14,107 nucleotides of DNA from Actinomycetota bacterium (GCA_023379725.1 JAMCPC010000018.1:1-14107); one strand, 5' to 3'; shown: positions 1 through 7,525, counted from the stretch's first letter. Program-made: numbers and translations. Notes: generated by a model not told the origin, from the letters alone.

Positions 1-1350
1 ATCATGGGCTACGCAAACCACGTACAGGCAACCGACGGTCAGACGGTAACCCTGTATGTCTCTACCCAGGCATCCAGTTTTCACGTCGATGCCTTCCGTA
101 TGGGGTACTACCAGGGAAAGGGAGGGCGCCTGGTATGGAAATCCTCAGAGACTACCGGCAATGTCCAGCCTTCCTGCCCGCTCGCCACAGGAATAAACAT
201 GATACAGTGCAACTGGTCACCCTCCCTGAGCTTCACCATTACAAGCAGCTGGCCACAGGGTCAGTACCTACTAAAACTTATTGGCAGCGGTGGACAGCAA
301 AGTTATGTACCACTGACGATCTGGAATCCAGATAGTCACGCTGCCTATGTAATCATGGAAGGGGTAATTACCCAGCAGGTATTCAATCCCTTCGGTGGTT
401 ATGATCTCTATCAGGGAGCTACTCCATGTGCTCCCAACCATTATCCATGCTCCAGCCGTTCCAGGGTAGTATCCTTCGACAGGCCGTACGCTTACGGCAA
501 TGGCGCAGCCAGTTACTTGAGCCTGGTCTATCCGCTTACTCGTTTTGCCGAGCAGCACGGGCTGGATGTTACCTACTGGACTGATCTCACTTTGGCAGAG
601 CACGGCAACCTACTGACCAATCATAAGGTCCTCATCTCCACAGGACATGACGAGGAGTGGGATCTACAGATGCGCCAAGCAACAGTAGAAGCTGCCGCCA
701 AGGGGGTCAATCTGATATTCTTTGGGGCAAGTCCCATCCTGCGTAAGGTTCGCCTGCAGCCATCACCTATAGGTCAGGATATGCAGGTGGTCAACTACCG
801 AAATCCCACCAAGGATCCACTTTACGGAGTGGACAATGCCAGGGTTACCCAGAACTGGTGGGGGCAACCTCCAGCCAATCTGCCTGCAAGCACCCTGGTG
901 GGGGCACGTTATATAGGGTACAATAATTACGCCAACTTTCCATTGGTGGTCTCTGATGCATCCTCGTGGTTCTTTACCGGAACAGGGTTGGCCAACGGTG
1001 CAAAGGTGCCCGGAGTGCTGGGAACCGACTTCCAGGCATACGACCCCACTCGCGCAAACAATCCACCAGGGGTACAGATACTTGCCCACTCTCCTGTAAC
1101 AGTAGAACTTCACCCCAACAGGAAATACGCTGATACGACATACTACACTATGCCAACCAGCCACGCTGGTGTTTTCCAGAGCGGTGCCAATACCTGGATA
1201 CCTTCTCTGGCTGGCTGCCCATCATCTGCTCCCCATTGCTCTGGTTACTATATAAGGATTATGACAGACAACCTACTCAAGCTATTCGGAGAAGGGCCAG
1301 CCGGACTGACCCAACCTTCAGTATCCAACTGGCATCAATTCTATGGATAG
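1..1350 (+). CDS. N,N-dimethylformamidase large subunit-like protein, 5' partial
   Basis: The reading frame is open through the first codon (ATC), and the protein begins inside a conserved block (IMGYANHVQ, then LYVST and FRMGYYQGKGGR), so the gene starts before the window. The ATG at position 4 is probably internal. About 449 residues are visible. The blocks LVST-like beta domain, PQGQYLLKL, FNPFGGYDLYQG, VSFDRPY and LISTGHDEEW (residues 211-219 from the ATG) match the C-terminal domain of the DmfA2 family. In characterised N,N-dimethylformamidase, the His and Glu of this GHDE motif are reported iron ligands together with a Tyr; here they would be His215 and Glu217. Many homologues are not formamidases, so the substrate is unknown, although hydrolysis of an amide or C-N bond is a fair guess. 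No small DmfA1-like subunit is visible. The last 10 bases overlap tail-to-tail with the minus-strand gene at 1341-1712. Confidence 0.8.
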   Translation: MMGYANHVQATDGQTVTLYVSTQASSFHVDAFRMGYYQGKGGRLVWKSSETTGNVQPSCPLATGINMIQCNWSPSLSFTITSSWPQGQYLLKLIGSGGQQSYVPLTIWNPDSHAAYVIMEGVITQQVFNPFGGYDLYQGATPCAPNHYPCSSRSRVVSFDRPYAYGNGAASYLSLVYPLTRFAEQHGLDVTYWTDLTLAEHGNLLTNHKVLISTGHDEEWDLQMRQATVEAAAKGVNLIFFGASPILRKVRLQPSPIGQDMQVVNYRNPTKDPLYGVDNARVTQNWWGQPPANLPASTLVGARYIGYNNYANFPLVVSDASSWFFTGTGLANGAKVPGVLGTDFQAYDPTRANNPPGVQILAHSPVTVELHPNRKYADTTYYTMPTSHAGVFQSGANTWIPSLAGCPSSAPHCSGYYIRIMTDNLLKLFGEGPAGLTQPSVSNWHQFYG

Positions 1351-1712
1351 GCAACTCTTCCCTGCATAAAGACACCATTATGAATCAGAAAACTTCTAAT
1401 TCGATTGCCAGCTACAATGGCATCCCTACCGTACAACCCCCGAGATTTCTCATACTCGTCTATCTGAGCGTCTATCTCTCTACGACCCTTTGCGCTTATA
1501 GCAAGATCGCCCTGCTTAGTCTTGCGAAAACAACTGTCCAGCATAGCATCGGGATCATTGCCGGAATGTTTGCAGAAAGCCTGCAGATCCTGTGCCCACA
1601 CGAGAGACTCCTCTTCATGTCCTTCGCCGGCAACGCCTATCTCATCAAGCCATCTCTTCACTGAAGGCAATGCCCGTAACGCGTCAATGTCATCAAGGTC
1701 GTCAATTGTCAT
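1341..1712 (-). CDS. Orphan tyrosine-recombinase-like core-binding (SAM-like) domain protein
   Basis: This 123-residue protein starts at an ATG preceded by a perfect Shine-Dalgarno sequence (AAGGAGG, about 6 nt upstream), so it is probably translated. The pattern WAQDLQAFCKHSGNDPD, then a basic helix, then IDEYEKSRG and finally NRIRSFLIHNGV resembles the N-terminal SAM-like core-binding domain of XerC/XerD-type and archaeal-type integrases, in particular the closing R-SF-HNG helix. The protein stops just after that helix. The catalytic domain, with its Arg-His-x-x-Arg-Tyr set, is absent because the frame ends at the convergent formamidase gene. It may be a truncated integrase remnant or a small DNA-binding protein that kept only the first domain. 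The family assignment rests on pattern recognition alone. Gene context (a duplicated gene tail just upstream, convergent overlap) fits a site of past rearrangement. Confidence 0.5.
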   Translation of the reverse strand: MTIDDLDDIDALRALPSVKRWLDEIGVAGEGHEEESLVWAQDLQAFCKHSGNDPDAMLDSCFRKTKQGDLAISAKGRREIDAQIDEYEKSRGLYGRDAIVAGNRIRSFLIHNGVFMQGRVAYP

Positions 1713-1732
1713 ATAATACCTCCTTACTCACT

Positions 1733-1841
1733 TATTCACTCTGGTAATCCGAACATCCTGGACAGCATCTCATCACACCGGACAACGGGTGGACGAAATA
1801 ACGTATTCACTCTGGTAATCCGAACATCCTGGACAGCATCT
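1733..1841. repeat. 38-bp perfect direct repeat, duplicated nitroreductase 3' end
   Basis: Positions 1733-1770 and 1804-1841 are identical over 38 bases, 71 bp apart, with a 33-bp unrelated spacer. The right copy encodes the last ten residues and TGA stop of the nitroreductase gene (MLSRMFGLPE). The left copy is a non-coding duplicate lying downstream of that stop and upstream of the integrase-like gene. Confidence 0.9.
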
Positions 1842-2592
1842 TTACTTCCTGTTCTCTGTAAGGGAATGGACCGGGTTGCTGGATCATACCTTCCTGCTTG
1901 AGTCGCTCAGTCACCTTCGGATCCTCAGTCCACGGATTGTTGCAATGCCCTTCAAAGAACAGCTCACTCAGAGGCTTCCTGGGTCGCTGGCCACCTGCCT
2001 CAGGCTCTTCCAGCGGGTATCCGACCAGCTGCAACCAGACCGGAATCCATGTATCTGGTACTCCAAAGGCCTCCTTGACCTCCTTGGTGGCAGTAAACGC
2101 ATGAAGGCAAGTGCCCAGACCCTCATCTACAGCAGCATTCACAGCATTGCAGATAGCTATACCCGTCTCCACCGCCCCCATAAACATAAGCGCCATCGGC
2201 TCATTGGCTATAGGTGAAAGCACTTGTGGCCAGAGAAAGTCATCTACATAGGCATCCGACCATCCATGTGAAGCGCTCAACGCATGCTGCGCAACCAGTT
2301 CCTTAAGCCTGTCCTGGACACCCTTGGGATACTCGACATCAAAGTACCAAAAAATATACACGGGGGCAAGATCAAGCTCAGCCGATGTAGTAGGGTTGCG
2401 CAAGGCATCTCTGATCTCTATTGGCAGGTCGTCACGCTTGATCACCAACGCTCTGGGATAATCCGCATTCATCGAACGTGTCGCCCTATTGGCTGCCTCC
2501 AGCATAACCTGCAACTTCTCTCTCTCGACCGGCTTCCAGGGCTTAAGCCATCTTACACTCCTCCGCGTTCCTACGACTCTCTTGAACTCCAA
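1807..2592 (-). CDS. Nitroreductase family protein (FMN-dependent)
   Basis: This 261-residue protein has the nitroreductase fold signature. An N-terminal TRRSVRWLKPW block (residues about 9-19) gives the basic residues that bind the FMN phosphate. It is followed by LQVMLEAANRA, then a middle region ending in AICNAVNAAVDEGLGTCLHAF, and the C-terminal VWLQLVGYPLEEP with PRKPLSELFFEG, which is typical of the FMN-contacting tail. Such enzymes reduce nitro groups, quinones, enones or related substrates with NAD(P)H; the substrate here is unknown. The start is TTG at 2592, because AAAGGAG lies 6 nt upstream and the nearby ATG is out of frame. The gene is 25 bp downstream of the acyl-CoA ligase and probably shares its operon with the acyl-CoA dehydrogenase. 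This suggests a redox step on an acyl-CoA or aromatic intermediate. The 3' end is duplicated just beyond the stop. Confidence 0.85.
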   Translation of the reverse strand: MEFKRVVGTRRSVRWLKPWKPVEREKLQVMLEAANRATRSMNADYPRALVIKRDDLPIEIRDALRNPTTSAELDLAPVYIFWYFDVEYPKGVQDRLKELVAQHALSASHGWSDAYVDDFLWPQVLSPIANEPMALMFMGAVETGIAICNAVNAAVDEGLGTCLHAFTATKEVKEAFGVPDTWIPVWLQLVGYPLEEPEAGGQRPRKPLSELFFEGHCNNPWTEDPKVTERLKQEGMIQQPGPFPYREQEVKMLSRMFGLPE

Positions 2593-2617
2593 TTCATGCT
2601 CCTTTCAACTCATTCTT

Positions 2618-4222
2618 CTAATGAACACCTTCTGCAGAGCTCCCCATCTTCACGGATGGTGATTGTGCTCCCTTATCGTCTAGTCTATCCCACGTACCTG
2701 CAGTGATGCCTCTCTCTTTCAACTCCTGGTAGCGCACTCTCTGGGTACCGGTCTTTGGCAACTCATCCATAATCTCTACAAAGCGCGGTATTGCATAACG
2801 CGCTATCTTCCCTTCGCAATACGAGATCAACTCCACAGGATCTATTGTTTCACCTGGACGTGGGACCACACATATTTTTACCTCATCTTCACCCAGCTCT
2901 GAAGGCACTGGATGTGCAGCGGATTCTAGTACCTTCGGATGGGAGTTTACTACGGTCTCGATCTCCCATGCAGATATATTCTCTCCGAGTCTCCGAATTG
3001 ACTCCTTCTTCCTGCCTCTGTAATAGTAATACCCCTCAGCATCACACATAGCAAGGTCACCCGTATGGAACCAACCTCCCTCCCAGGCACTCTTGGTAGC
3101 ATCCGGTAGGTTGTGATACTCACTCAACTGCCCAGAGGGATGCCTGAATACGAGTTCGCCTACCTGTCCCGCCTCAAGACGAGAAGAGTTCTCATCCATT
3201 ACAGCAAATTCACACTCACCAATTGGCTTACCCATAGAACCTACCTTGCCGGTATCGTTCAGCAACAGGCCAGGAGCATCCACCATCCCATAAAACTCGA
3301 CTATTCGTACACCAAAGCGTTTCTCAAACTCTTCCCACTTGTCTGCTGGACATCCCGCAGACAGCACCACCCTCACCGGATGATCACGATCCTTTTCGCT
3401 GGGAGGCTGTTTCAACAATATAGAGATCATACCTCCGAGAGCGTTGAACTCCACTGCGTTGTAGCGCTTACATTCCGAGAACATCCTTGACGCGCTGAAC
3501 CTCTCTCCAAGTGCAAGTTTGGTGTCCAGGACAATAGATCCCATAGTGGATATGAGAAGTGCATTGCCATGGAAAAGCGGCAGCGACGTGTAGATAGTCT
3601 CTCCGGCTTTTACTCCAAGGGACAGTATAAGGGGTAGGAACCCACTGGCAGCGTTACTGCTCTTCTGCACCACCCCCTTTGGGGGGCCTGTAGTTCCAGA
3701 GGTATAGAGCATTGCAGTTCCGGCCGAAGAGGCATCTCCTTCTATATCTGCTACATTCAGAGGACCGTCTCCCGCTTTAAGCAAGGTATTGAAATCAATG
3801 CCGCCCGAAAGCTTCCCGTCCACTACTACCGCCTTACTCAAGCTCGGCGTATCTTTACGGACTGAAGCGACTATATCGCTCAATGTACCATCCACGACGA
3901 CAATAGAGCTTCCAGAATCGGCCAGAATATGAACGAGGGATGGTCCTCTCTGTGCGATATTTATAGGAACAGATGATGCTCCGATGAAGTTTGCAGCAAA
4001 GTGCGTCCAGAGAAACTCAGGGCGGTTACCCATCATTATTGCAACCTTATCACCTGGCTGCACTCCCTGTTCCAGAAGCCCGTTGGCCACTCTTTGGGTA
4101 TTCGACAACGTATCAGCCCACGAGAAAGCCTCATCTCGCCATAAGAGCCACTCCTGGTCGGGATGCTCCGCTACCCTACCGCGAATCAGTTGTTCGATCA
4201 AACCCTGCTTGCGCTCGCTCAT
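2618..4222 (-). CDS. Class I adenylate-forming acyl-CoA ligase (AMP-binding)
   Basis: This 534-residue protein has the ANL-superfamily layout. The phosphate loop is YTSGTTGPPKG (residues 173-183), the aromatic-site block is VEFYGM (308-313), the ATP ribose motif is GWFHTGDL (383-390), the hinge is YYRGRKKESIRRLGENISAWEIE-like (about 400-421), and the C-terminal motif is LPKTGTQRV (488-496). The ending ITAGTWDR resembles the crotonobetaine/carnitine-CoA ligase-like subgroup. It should activate a carboxylic acid with ATP and load CoA. Two core positions are unusual. The usual Thr-Glu after YGM is Val-Asp (314-315), and the catalytic Lys of the C-terminal motif appears to be Arg495. The gene lies 63 bp after the acyl-CoA dehydrogenase and 25 bp before the nitroreductase, which suggests one catabolic operon. 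The start ATG has only a weak purine-rich site (GGCGAG). Confidence 0.9.
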   Translation of the reverse strand: MSERKQGLIEQLIRGRVAEHPDQEWLLWRDEAFSWADTLSNTQRVANGLLEQGVQPGDKVAIMMGNRPEFLWTHFAANFIGASSVPINIAQRGPSLVHILADSGSSIVVVDGTLSDIVASVRKDTPSLSKAVVVDGKLSGGIDFNTLLKAGDGPLNVADIEGDASSAGTAMLYTSGTTGPPKGVVQKSSNAASGFLPLILSLGVKAGETIYTSLPLFHGNALLISTMGSIVLDTKLALGERFSASRMFSECKRYNAVEFNALGGMISILLKQPPSEKDRDHPVRVVLSAGCPADKWEEFEKRFGVRIVEFYGMVDAPGLLLNDTGKVGSMGKPIGECEFAVMDENSSRLEAGQVGELVFRHPSGQLSEYHNLPDATKSAWEGGWFHTGDLAMCDAEGYYYYRGRKKESIRRLGENISAWEIETVVNSHPKVLESAAHPVPSELGEDEVKICVVPRPGETIDPVELISYCEGKIARYAIPRFVEIMDELPKTGTQRVRYQELKERGITAGTWDRLDDKGAQSPSVKMGSSAEGVH

Positions 4223-4285
4223 TCTGTCATCTCGCCGTTCATCGTACTATGAATCATTACCGCACTAGCCATTGCTCTCCGTTCA

Positions 4286-5584
4286 TTATCCCGCCAACGA
4301 AATAGGCAGGCTCATGGCGTTGGGTACTCCGTAACCGTCAATTATCCGTCTGGCGGCCACCAAACCCAGGAACTCATTCACTCCGTCTTCTATAGTCGAC
4401 GAACGTGCATCGCGTATGAGCTTTTCCACAAGCGTTCCCTTGGACAGACCCATCCCACCGAACACCTGTATTGCCCTACTCGCCACATCAAATGCCGTCT
4501 GAGTAGCTGTAACCTTCGCCGTGATCGCAAAGGGTACGCTTGGACTTGCATTGTTGTAATAAAGTGCGGCACGTGCAAATGCCCTGGACTGCTCCACTCT
4601 CGCAAACATATCAAAGATCATCCCCTGGACAAGCTGGTGCTCCGATATCGCCTTACCACCCTGCACTCGAATCTTGGAATACTCCAGCGCCTCCTCAAAT
4701 GCTGCTCTGGCCAGGCCTGTGAATATAAGTGACATACCGGAATTGGCCGTGACCAGAGTAAGATCAAGTAATTCCTTGTAAAAATCGGGACCTACCAGTA
4801 TGTACTCCGACGGAATACGTGCTCCATCAAAGAAAATCTCACCCTGATTAAGGCTGCGCTGACCCAGCTTGTTCAATGGCGGGCCCTTGGTTACTCCAGG
4901 TATGTCAAGTGGAACCACTGCAACTGCTCCACCTGCCATACCCTTTGAAGCGTCCACCGTACAAAAGAGTAATGCATGGGTAGCTATCGTTCCATTAGAG
5001 ACCCATGCTGACTTCTGCCCGGTGATCACCCACTCATCGCCATCCTGGTATGCCCTGCAACTGCCAGCAGTATCTTTTTCTTGAAAAGAATCAATGCCTG
5101 CGGCCAGCTCGTCTGATCCATGTCCCGGCTCAGTGATAGCCCAGCAACCTATATGGTGACCCTCGGTATCAGCAACAAAGGGAGCAACTATTTCATCAAT
5201 CAGCCTCTTGTTCCCGGTCAGTCTGGCCATATGCGCTGCAAATACAAAAGGGATGGAAGCAACCCCCAGACTCACGGCAAGATCTGGCGCACCCCATCCA
5301 AACTCCTCAGTTACAAGCGCCTGAGCAGTAGCGTCCAGATTGGCACCCCCGAACTCCTCTGGAATCAGCATGGCGTGATGTCCTGCCTGAAACCATTTAT
5401 GAAATGCAGCCCAAAGCGGTGACTGCTCTGAGATCACCTCCTCGGGAGACATGCCATCCAACACGGCAGCCGTCGGTCTCATAACATCCTCTGCAAAGGC
5501 ATGTGCCTGCTCGGCAAGGGATAGGTAATCCGACGATATATCTGGGTTCAATTCCTGATACCTGGGGATCCTACTATCTGTCAC
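4286..5584 (-). CDS. Acyl-CoA dehydrogenase family flavoprotein
   Basis: This 432-residue protein carries both family signatures: CWAITEPGHGSDE at residues 147-159 (FAD and substrate binding) and QVFGGMGLSKGTLVEKLIRDAR-like at 373-394. It should oxidise an acyl-CoA at alpha-beta with FAD and pass electrons to an electron-transfer flavoprotein. Counting from the RDA motif, the residue aligned with the catalytic Glu of medium-chain acyl-CoA dehydrogenase (Glu376) is Asp400, in IEDGVNE. The start is GTG at 5584, with AAAGGAG about 10 nt upstream. A 12-codon frame starting at 5619 ends in a 4-nt GTGA overlap with this start and could couple translation, but its own ribosome site is weak. The gene heads the operon with the CoA ligase and nitroreductase. 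A promoter with an overlapping palindrome lies about 105 bp upstream (5689-5717). Confidence 0.9.
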   Translation of the reverse strand: MTDSRIPRYQELNPDISSDYLSLAEQAHAFAEDVMRPTAAVLDGMSPEEVISEQSPLWAAFHKWFQAGHHAMLIPEEFGGANLDATAQALVTEEFGWGAPDLAVSLGVASIPFVFAAHMARLTGNKRLIDEIVAPFVADTEGHHIGCWAITEPGHGSDELAAGIDSFQEKDTAGSCRAYQDGDEWVITGQKSAWVSNGTIATHALLFCTVDASKGMAGGAVAVVPLDIPGVTKGPPLNKLGQRSLNQGEIFFDGARIPSEYILVGPDFYKELLDLTLVTANSGMSLIFTGLARAAFEEALEYSKIRVQGGKAISEHQLVQGMIFDMFARVEQSRAFARAALYYNNASPSVPFAITAKVTATQTAFDVASRAIQVFGGMGLSKGTLVEKLIRDARSSTIEDGVNEFLGLVAARRIIDGYGVPNAMSLPISLAG

Positions 5585-5688
5585 TTACGAAAACTCCTTT
5601 CATCGCCATCTATGTACATTCCTTTCCTGCCGTTCCCCTCCTCCTTTACTGCATTCACTCTCTCACGCACTCCTCTATCTCTTTCTTT

Positions 5689-5717
5689 ACTGTACGCCTT
5701 CTTGACAGATATGTCAA
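5689..5717 (-). promoter_or_regulatory. Sigma70-like promoter with a palindromic operator over its -35 box
   Basis: On the minus strand TTGACA (5717-5712) is followed by a 17-bp spacer and TACAGT (5694-5689), which gives a perfect -35 and a 4/6 match -10. The -35 is one arm of the perfect inverted repeat TTGACA-GATA-TGTCAA at 5702-5717. This is a typical size for a dimeric repressor site. It lies upstream of the acyl-CoA dehydrogenase operon with a leader of about 100 nt. A TetR-type regulator is a reasonable guess, but none is encoded in the window. Confidence 0.55.
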
Positions 5718-5755
5718 TAAGATTTACCCAAGTAGCGCTATTTGTGACTAAAGTC

Positions 5756-5824
5756 CTTAGTGGCCTGTATTCCCTAGTGATCTGTAGTTTCTAGTGATCT
5801 GTAGTTTCTAGTGGCCTATCCTGC
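5756..5824. repeat. Tandem array of four 17-18-bp units spanning the VKOR stop codon
   Basis: The unit CTAGTGATCTGTAGTTT occurs twice, perfectly and back to back (5774-5790 and 5791-5807). It is flanked by two degenerate copies starting CTTAGTGGCCTGT (5756) and CTAGTGGCCTATC (5808). The second perfect copy encodes the last residues (ETTDH) and the TAG stop of the VKOR gene; the first lies just beyond the stop. A related pair, CTAATGGCCTGT and CTAGTGGTCTTT, sits at 10712-10735 in front of the folP2 gene. Confidence 0.8.
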
Positions 5825-6345
5825 GAAGGCGGAAAACCTTGCCCCAATGACCAGCGCGTCGAAGACACCACAGTGATAAGTAGAATAAACGTCATGATAT
5901 GCACCGATGTGCACCATAGACACACGTGATTGATAACGTACAACTCCAAGTATATGAGATAGATGACAAACCCCATCCCTAAAAATGCCCCTGCCAGACG
6001 AGCATAGCCTATCCAGGTACCAAACTGCTGACCGAACCTTCCAAGACCAGCCGAAGCATACCATGCCCATGGCAGAAATAAAATAAGCATTACAAAGATC
6101 CATATATCACCATATACTGCTATAGGGAGACCAAACAAGACCGACTGTGGGCTGGTCACGACCAACTCGCAATTAAAGGTTCCCGTATTGGGACACGCCA
6201 GCGGAACGCTGGTTACATAATGGACTACAGTCAGATAGATCGCTACACCCAGTGCAATCAGGCTAATGATACTCGAAGTGGGAACCTGCCAGGGCAGACC
6301 ATACGGCCATAAATGCCGTTTATAGTGGCTCCCAGACTCAGACAT
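5791..6345 (-). CDS. Vitamin K epoxide reductase (VKOR) family membrane protein
   Basis: This 184-residue protein has four to five hydrophobic helices (about 25-45, 72-92, 115-137 and 141-162). The active-site motif CLWC is at residues 142-145, in a helix, and the loop cysteines are Cys51 and Cys59 in the periplasm-side segment CPNTGTFNC. The SVLFGLPIAVYG block after the loop is typical of bacterial VKOR. These proteins reoxidise a DsbA-like thiol oxidase and pass electrons to quinone. The gene starts 19 bp after the stop of the DUF929 gene, with GAGGAAAG before its ATG. Its partner is therefore probably the DUF929 protein, which has a thioredoxin-like CPFC motif. Unlike several actinobacterial VKORs, no thioredoxin domain is fused here. 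The C-terminal tail is encoded by a tandem repeat and is probably not conserved. Confidence 0.9.
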   Translation of the reverse strand: MSESGSHYKRHLWPYGLPWQVPTSSIISLIALGVAIYLTVVHYVTSVPLACPNTGTFNCELVVTSPQSVLFGLPIAVYGDIWIFVMLILFLPWAWYASAGLGRFGQQFGTWIGYARLAGAFLGMGFVIYLIYLELYVINHVCLWCTSVHIMTFILLITVVSSTRWSLGQGFPPSQDRPLETTDH

Positions 6346-6364
6346 AAACTTTCCTCAGGCTTCG

Positions 6365-7525
6365 TTACCCAAGACCGAGATTGCTCTTGGCGGTCTTTAC
6401 AGGAGAGCTGTTACACACAGAAGATGGTTGATCATTGGTAATAGAGCAGATTGCACCAGATATATAATTGGCAGCACCGATGGCGGCTTTGGCCAATGTG
6501 GTAGAACCACCCCTTATCTGGCTGGCTATCTGCTGCCAGTTCAAGCCGCTCAACAACTGAGGCGTATAGCTTGCGCCAGAGATAATCGCTTTATTGCCTA
6601 TGTCTACAAATGGTATCGCTCCAGATGAAGAAGTGGAGGTCTGGGGGCCTGTATATGGAGGTCCATCGTATTTGGATACGATTGCATTTTCCAGCTTGGT
6701 AGGTGTCATAAGAGGGGTATAGCCATTCCCTGAAGTCAGTGGCTGGTTGGTCTCATACTCGACTGGAATGAACGATATGTAAGGACTGGAATAACTCGAC
6801 TTGTAAAAGCTAAAGGTATTGGTCTGCGGATATACGTCTATAGCAGATGAGGTTGTAACGCGCAGATCGCTAAAGGTGCCAAACCGGCTTAACGCCATTA
6901 CAAGCGGCCATCGCTCTGTTGCACAAAAAGGGCAGTAGTCGGCACCAAAGAAGAATACCTCCGGCTTATTGCCAGGAGCCAGACCTTTCAAAGGTGGTTG
7001 CCCCTTCATCTCAATTGGTGGATTAAACGATGCAGTCTTTGCCAGCGAAGCGTTCGGTAAACCGATAGAATTGTATTGAGAGAGGGGTATAGTAGTAACG
7101 TCTTTTACAACTGTTGCAGGCGCCAGTTGCGATGACGATGACTTTGAGGTAGTAGAGGAACCTGTCAATTTTACTGCAACCACCACTGCCACAATCACTA
7201 TGACGATAAAGACAGCACCCCAGGCCATAAACATGGTGGAACGTCCATTCCCAAACTTACCCTTACCTGACCCATCTGCTATCTGACGATTCCTGGCATT
7301 CTTTGCGCCCTGCCTGTTTGCACCCTGGCGCCCTGCCGAACTTCCTGTTTGCGCCCTGCCGCCCTGCCTGTTTGCACCTTCCCTGTTTGCACCCTGGCGC
7401 CCTGCCGCCCTACCTGTTTGCGAAGCACCGCCCTGCCTACCCCCTGGTGCTCTGGTGCCTTGCTTTGCTGCGCCCTGCTTTCCGCCTGTTTTATTATTTC
7501 CACCTTGATTATTTCCATCAGCCAT
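6365..7525 (-). CDS. DUF929 membrane-anchored thioredoxin-like protein
   Basis: This 386-residue protein has three parts. Residues 1-95 are a Gly/Gln/Arg/Asn-rich low-complexity tail with repeated GRQGANR-type units and a strong positive charge. Residues about 98-119 form one transmembrane helix, with the rest predicted outside the cell by the positive-inside rule. The outer domain contains FFFGADYCPFCATERW with Cys198 and Cys201, then YISFIPVEY, which matches DUF929, a thioredoxin-like family. Two further cysteines lie near the C-terminus (AICSIT and SSVCNSS). It is likely an extracytoplasmic thiol oxidase or disulfide carrier. The gene is followed at 19 bp by VKOR, which fits a donor/reoxidase pair. 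The ATG at 7525 has AAAGGAG 12 nt upstream, slightly far, inside the end of a small upstream frame. The reduced-complexity 5' end may come from repeat expansion. Confidence 0.85.
   Translation of the reverse strand: MADGNNQGGNNKTGGKQGAAKQGTRAPGGRQGGASQTGRAAGRQGANREGANRQGGRAQTGSSAGRQGANRQGAKNARNRQIADGSGKGKFGNGRSTMFMAWGAVFIVIVIVAVVVAVKLTGSSTTSKSSSSQLAPATVVKDVTTIPLSQYNSIGLPNASLAKTASFNPPIEMKGQPPLKGLAPGNKPEVFFFGADYCPFCATERWPLVMALSRFGTFSDLRVTTSSAIDVYPQTNTFSFYKSSYSSPYISFIPVEYETNQPLTSGNGYTPLMTPTKLENAIVSKYDGPPYTGPQTSTSSSGAIPFVDIGNKAIISGASYTPQLLSGLNWQQIASQIRGGSTTLAKAAIGAANYISGAICSITNDQPSSVCNSSPVKTAKSNLGLG

Noticed and set aside
5581..5619. 12-codon frame upstream of the acyl-CoA dehydrogenase as a leader-peptide gene
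   Set aside because: Its ribosome site is poorly spaced and a second short frame overlaps it; only the GTGA overlap is suggestive, so it is mentioned in the gene entry but not called.
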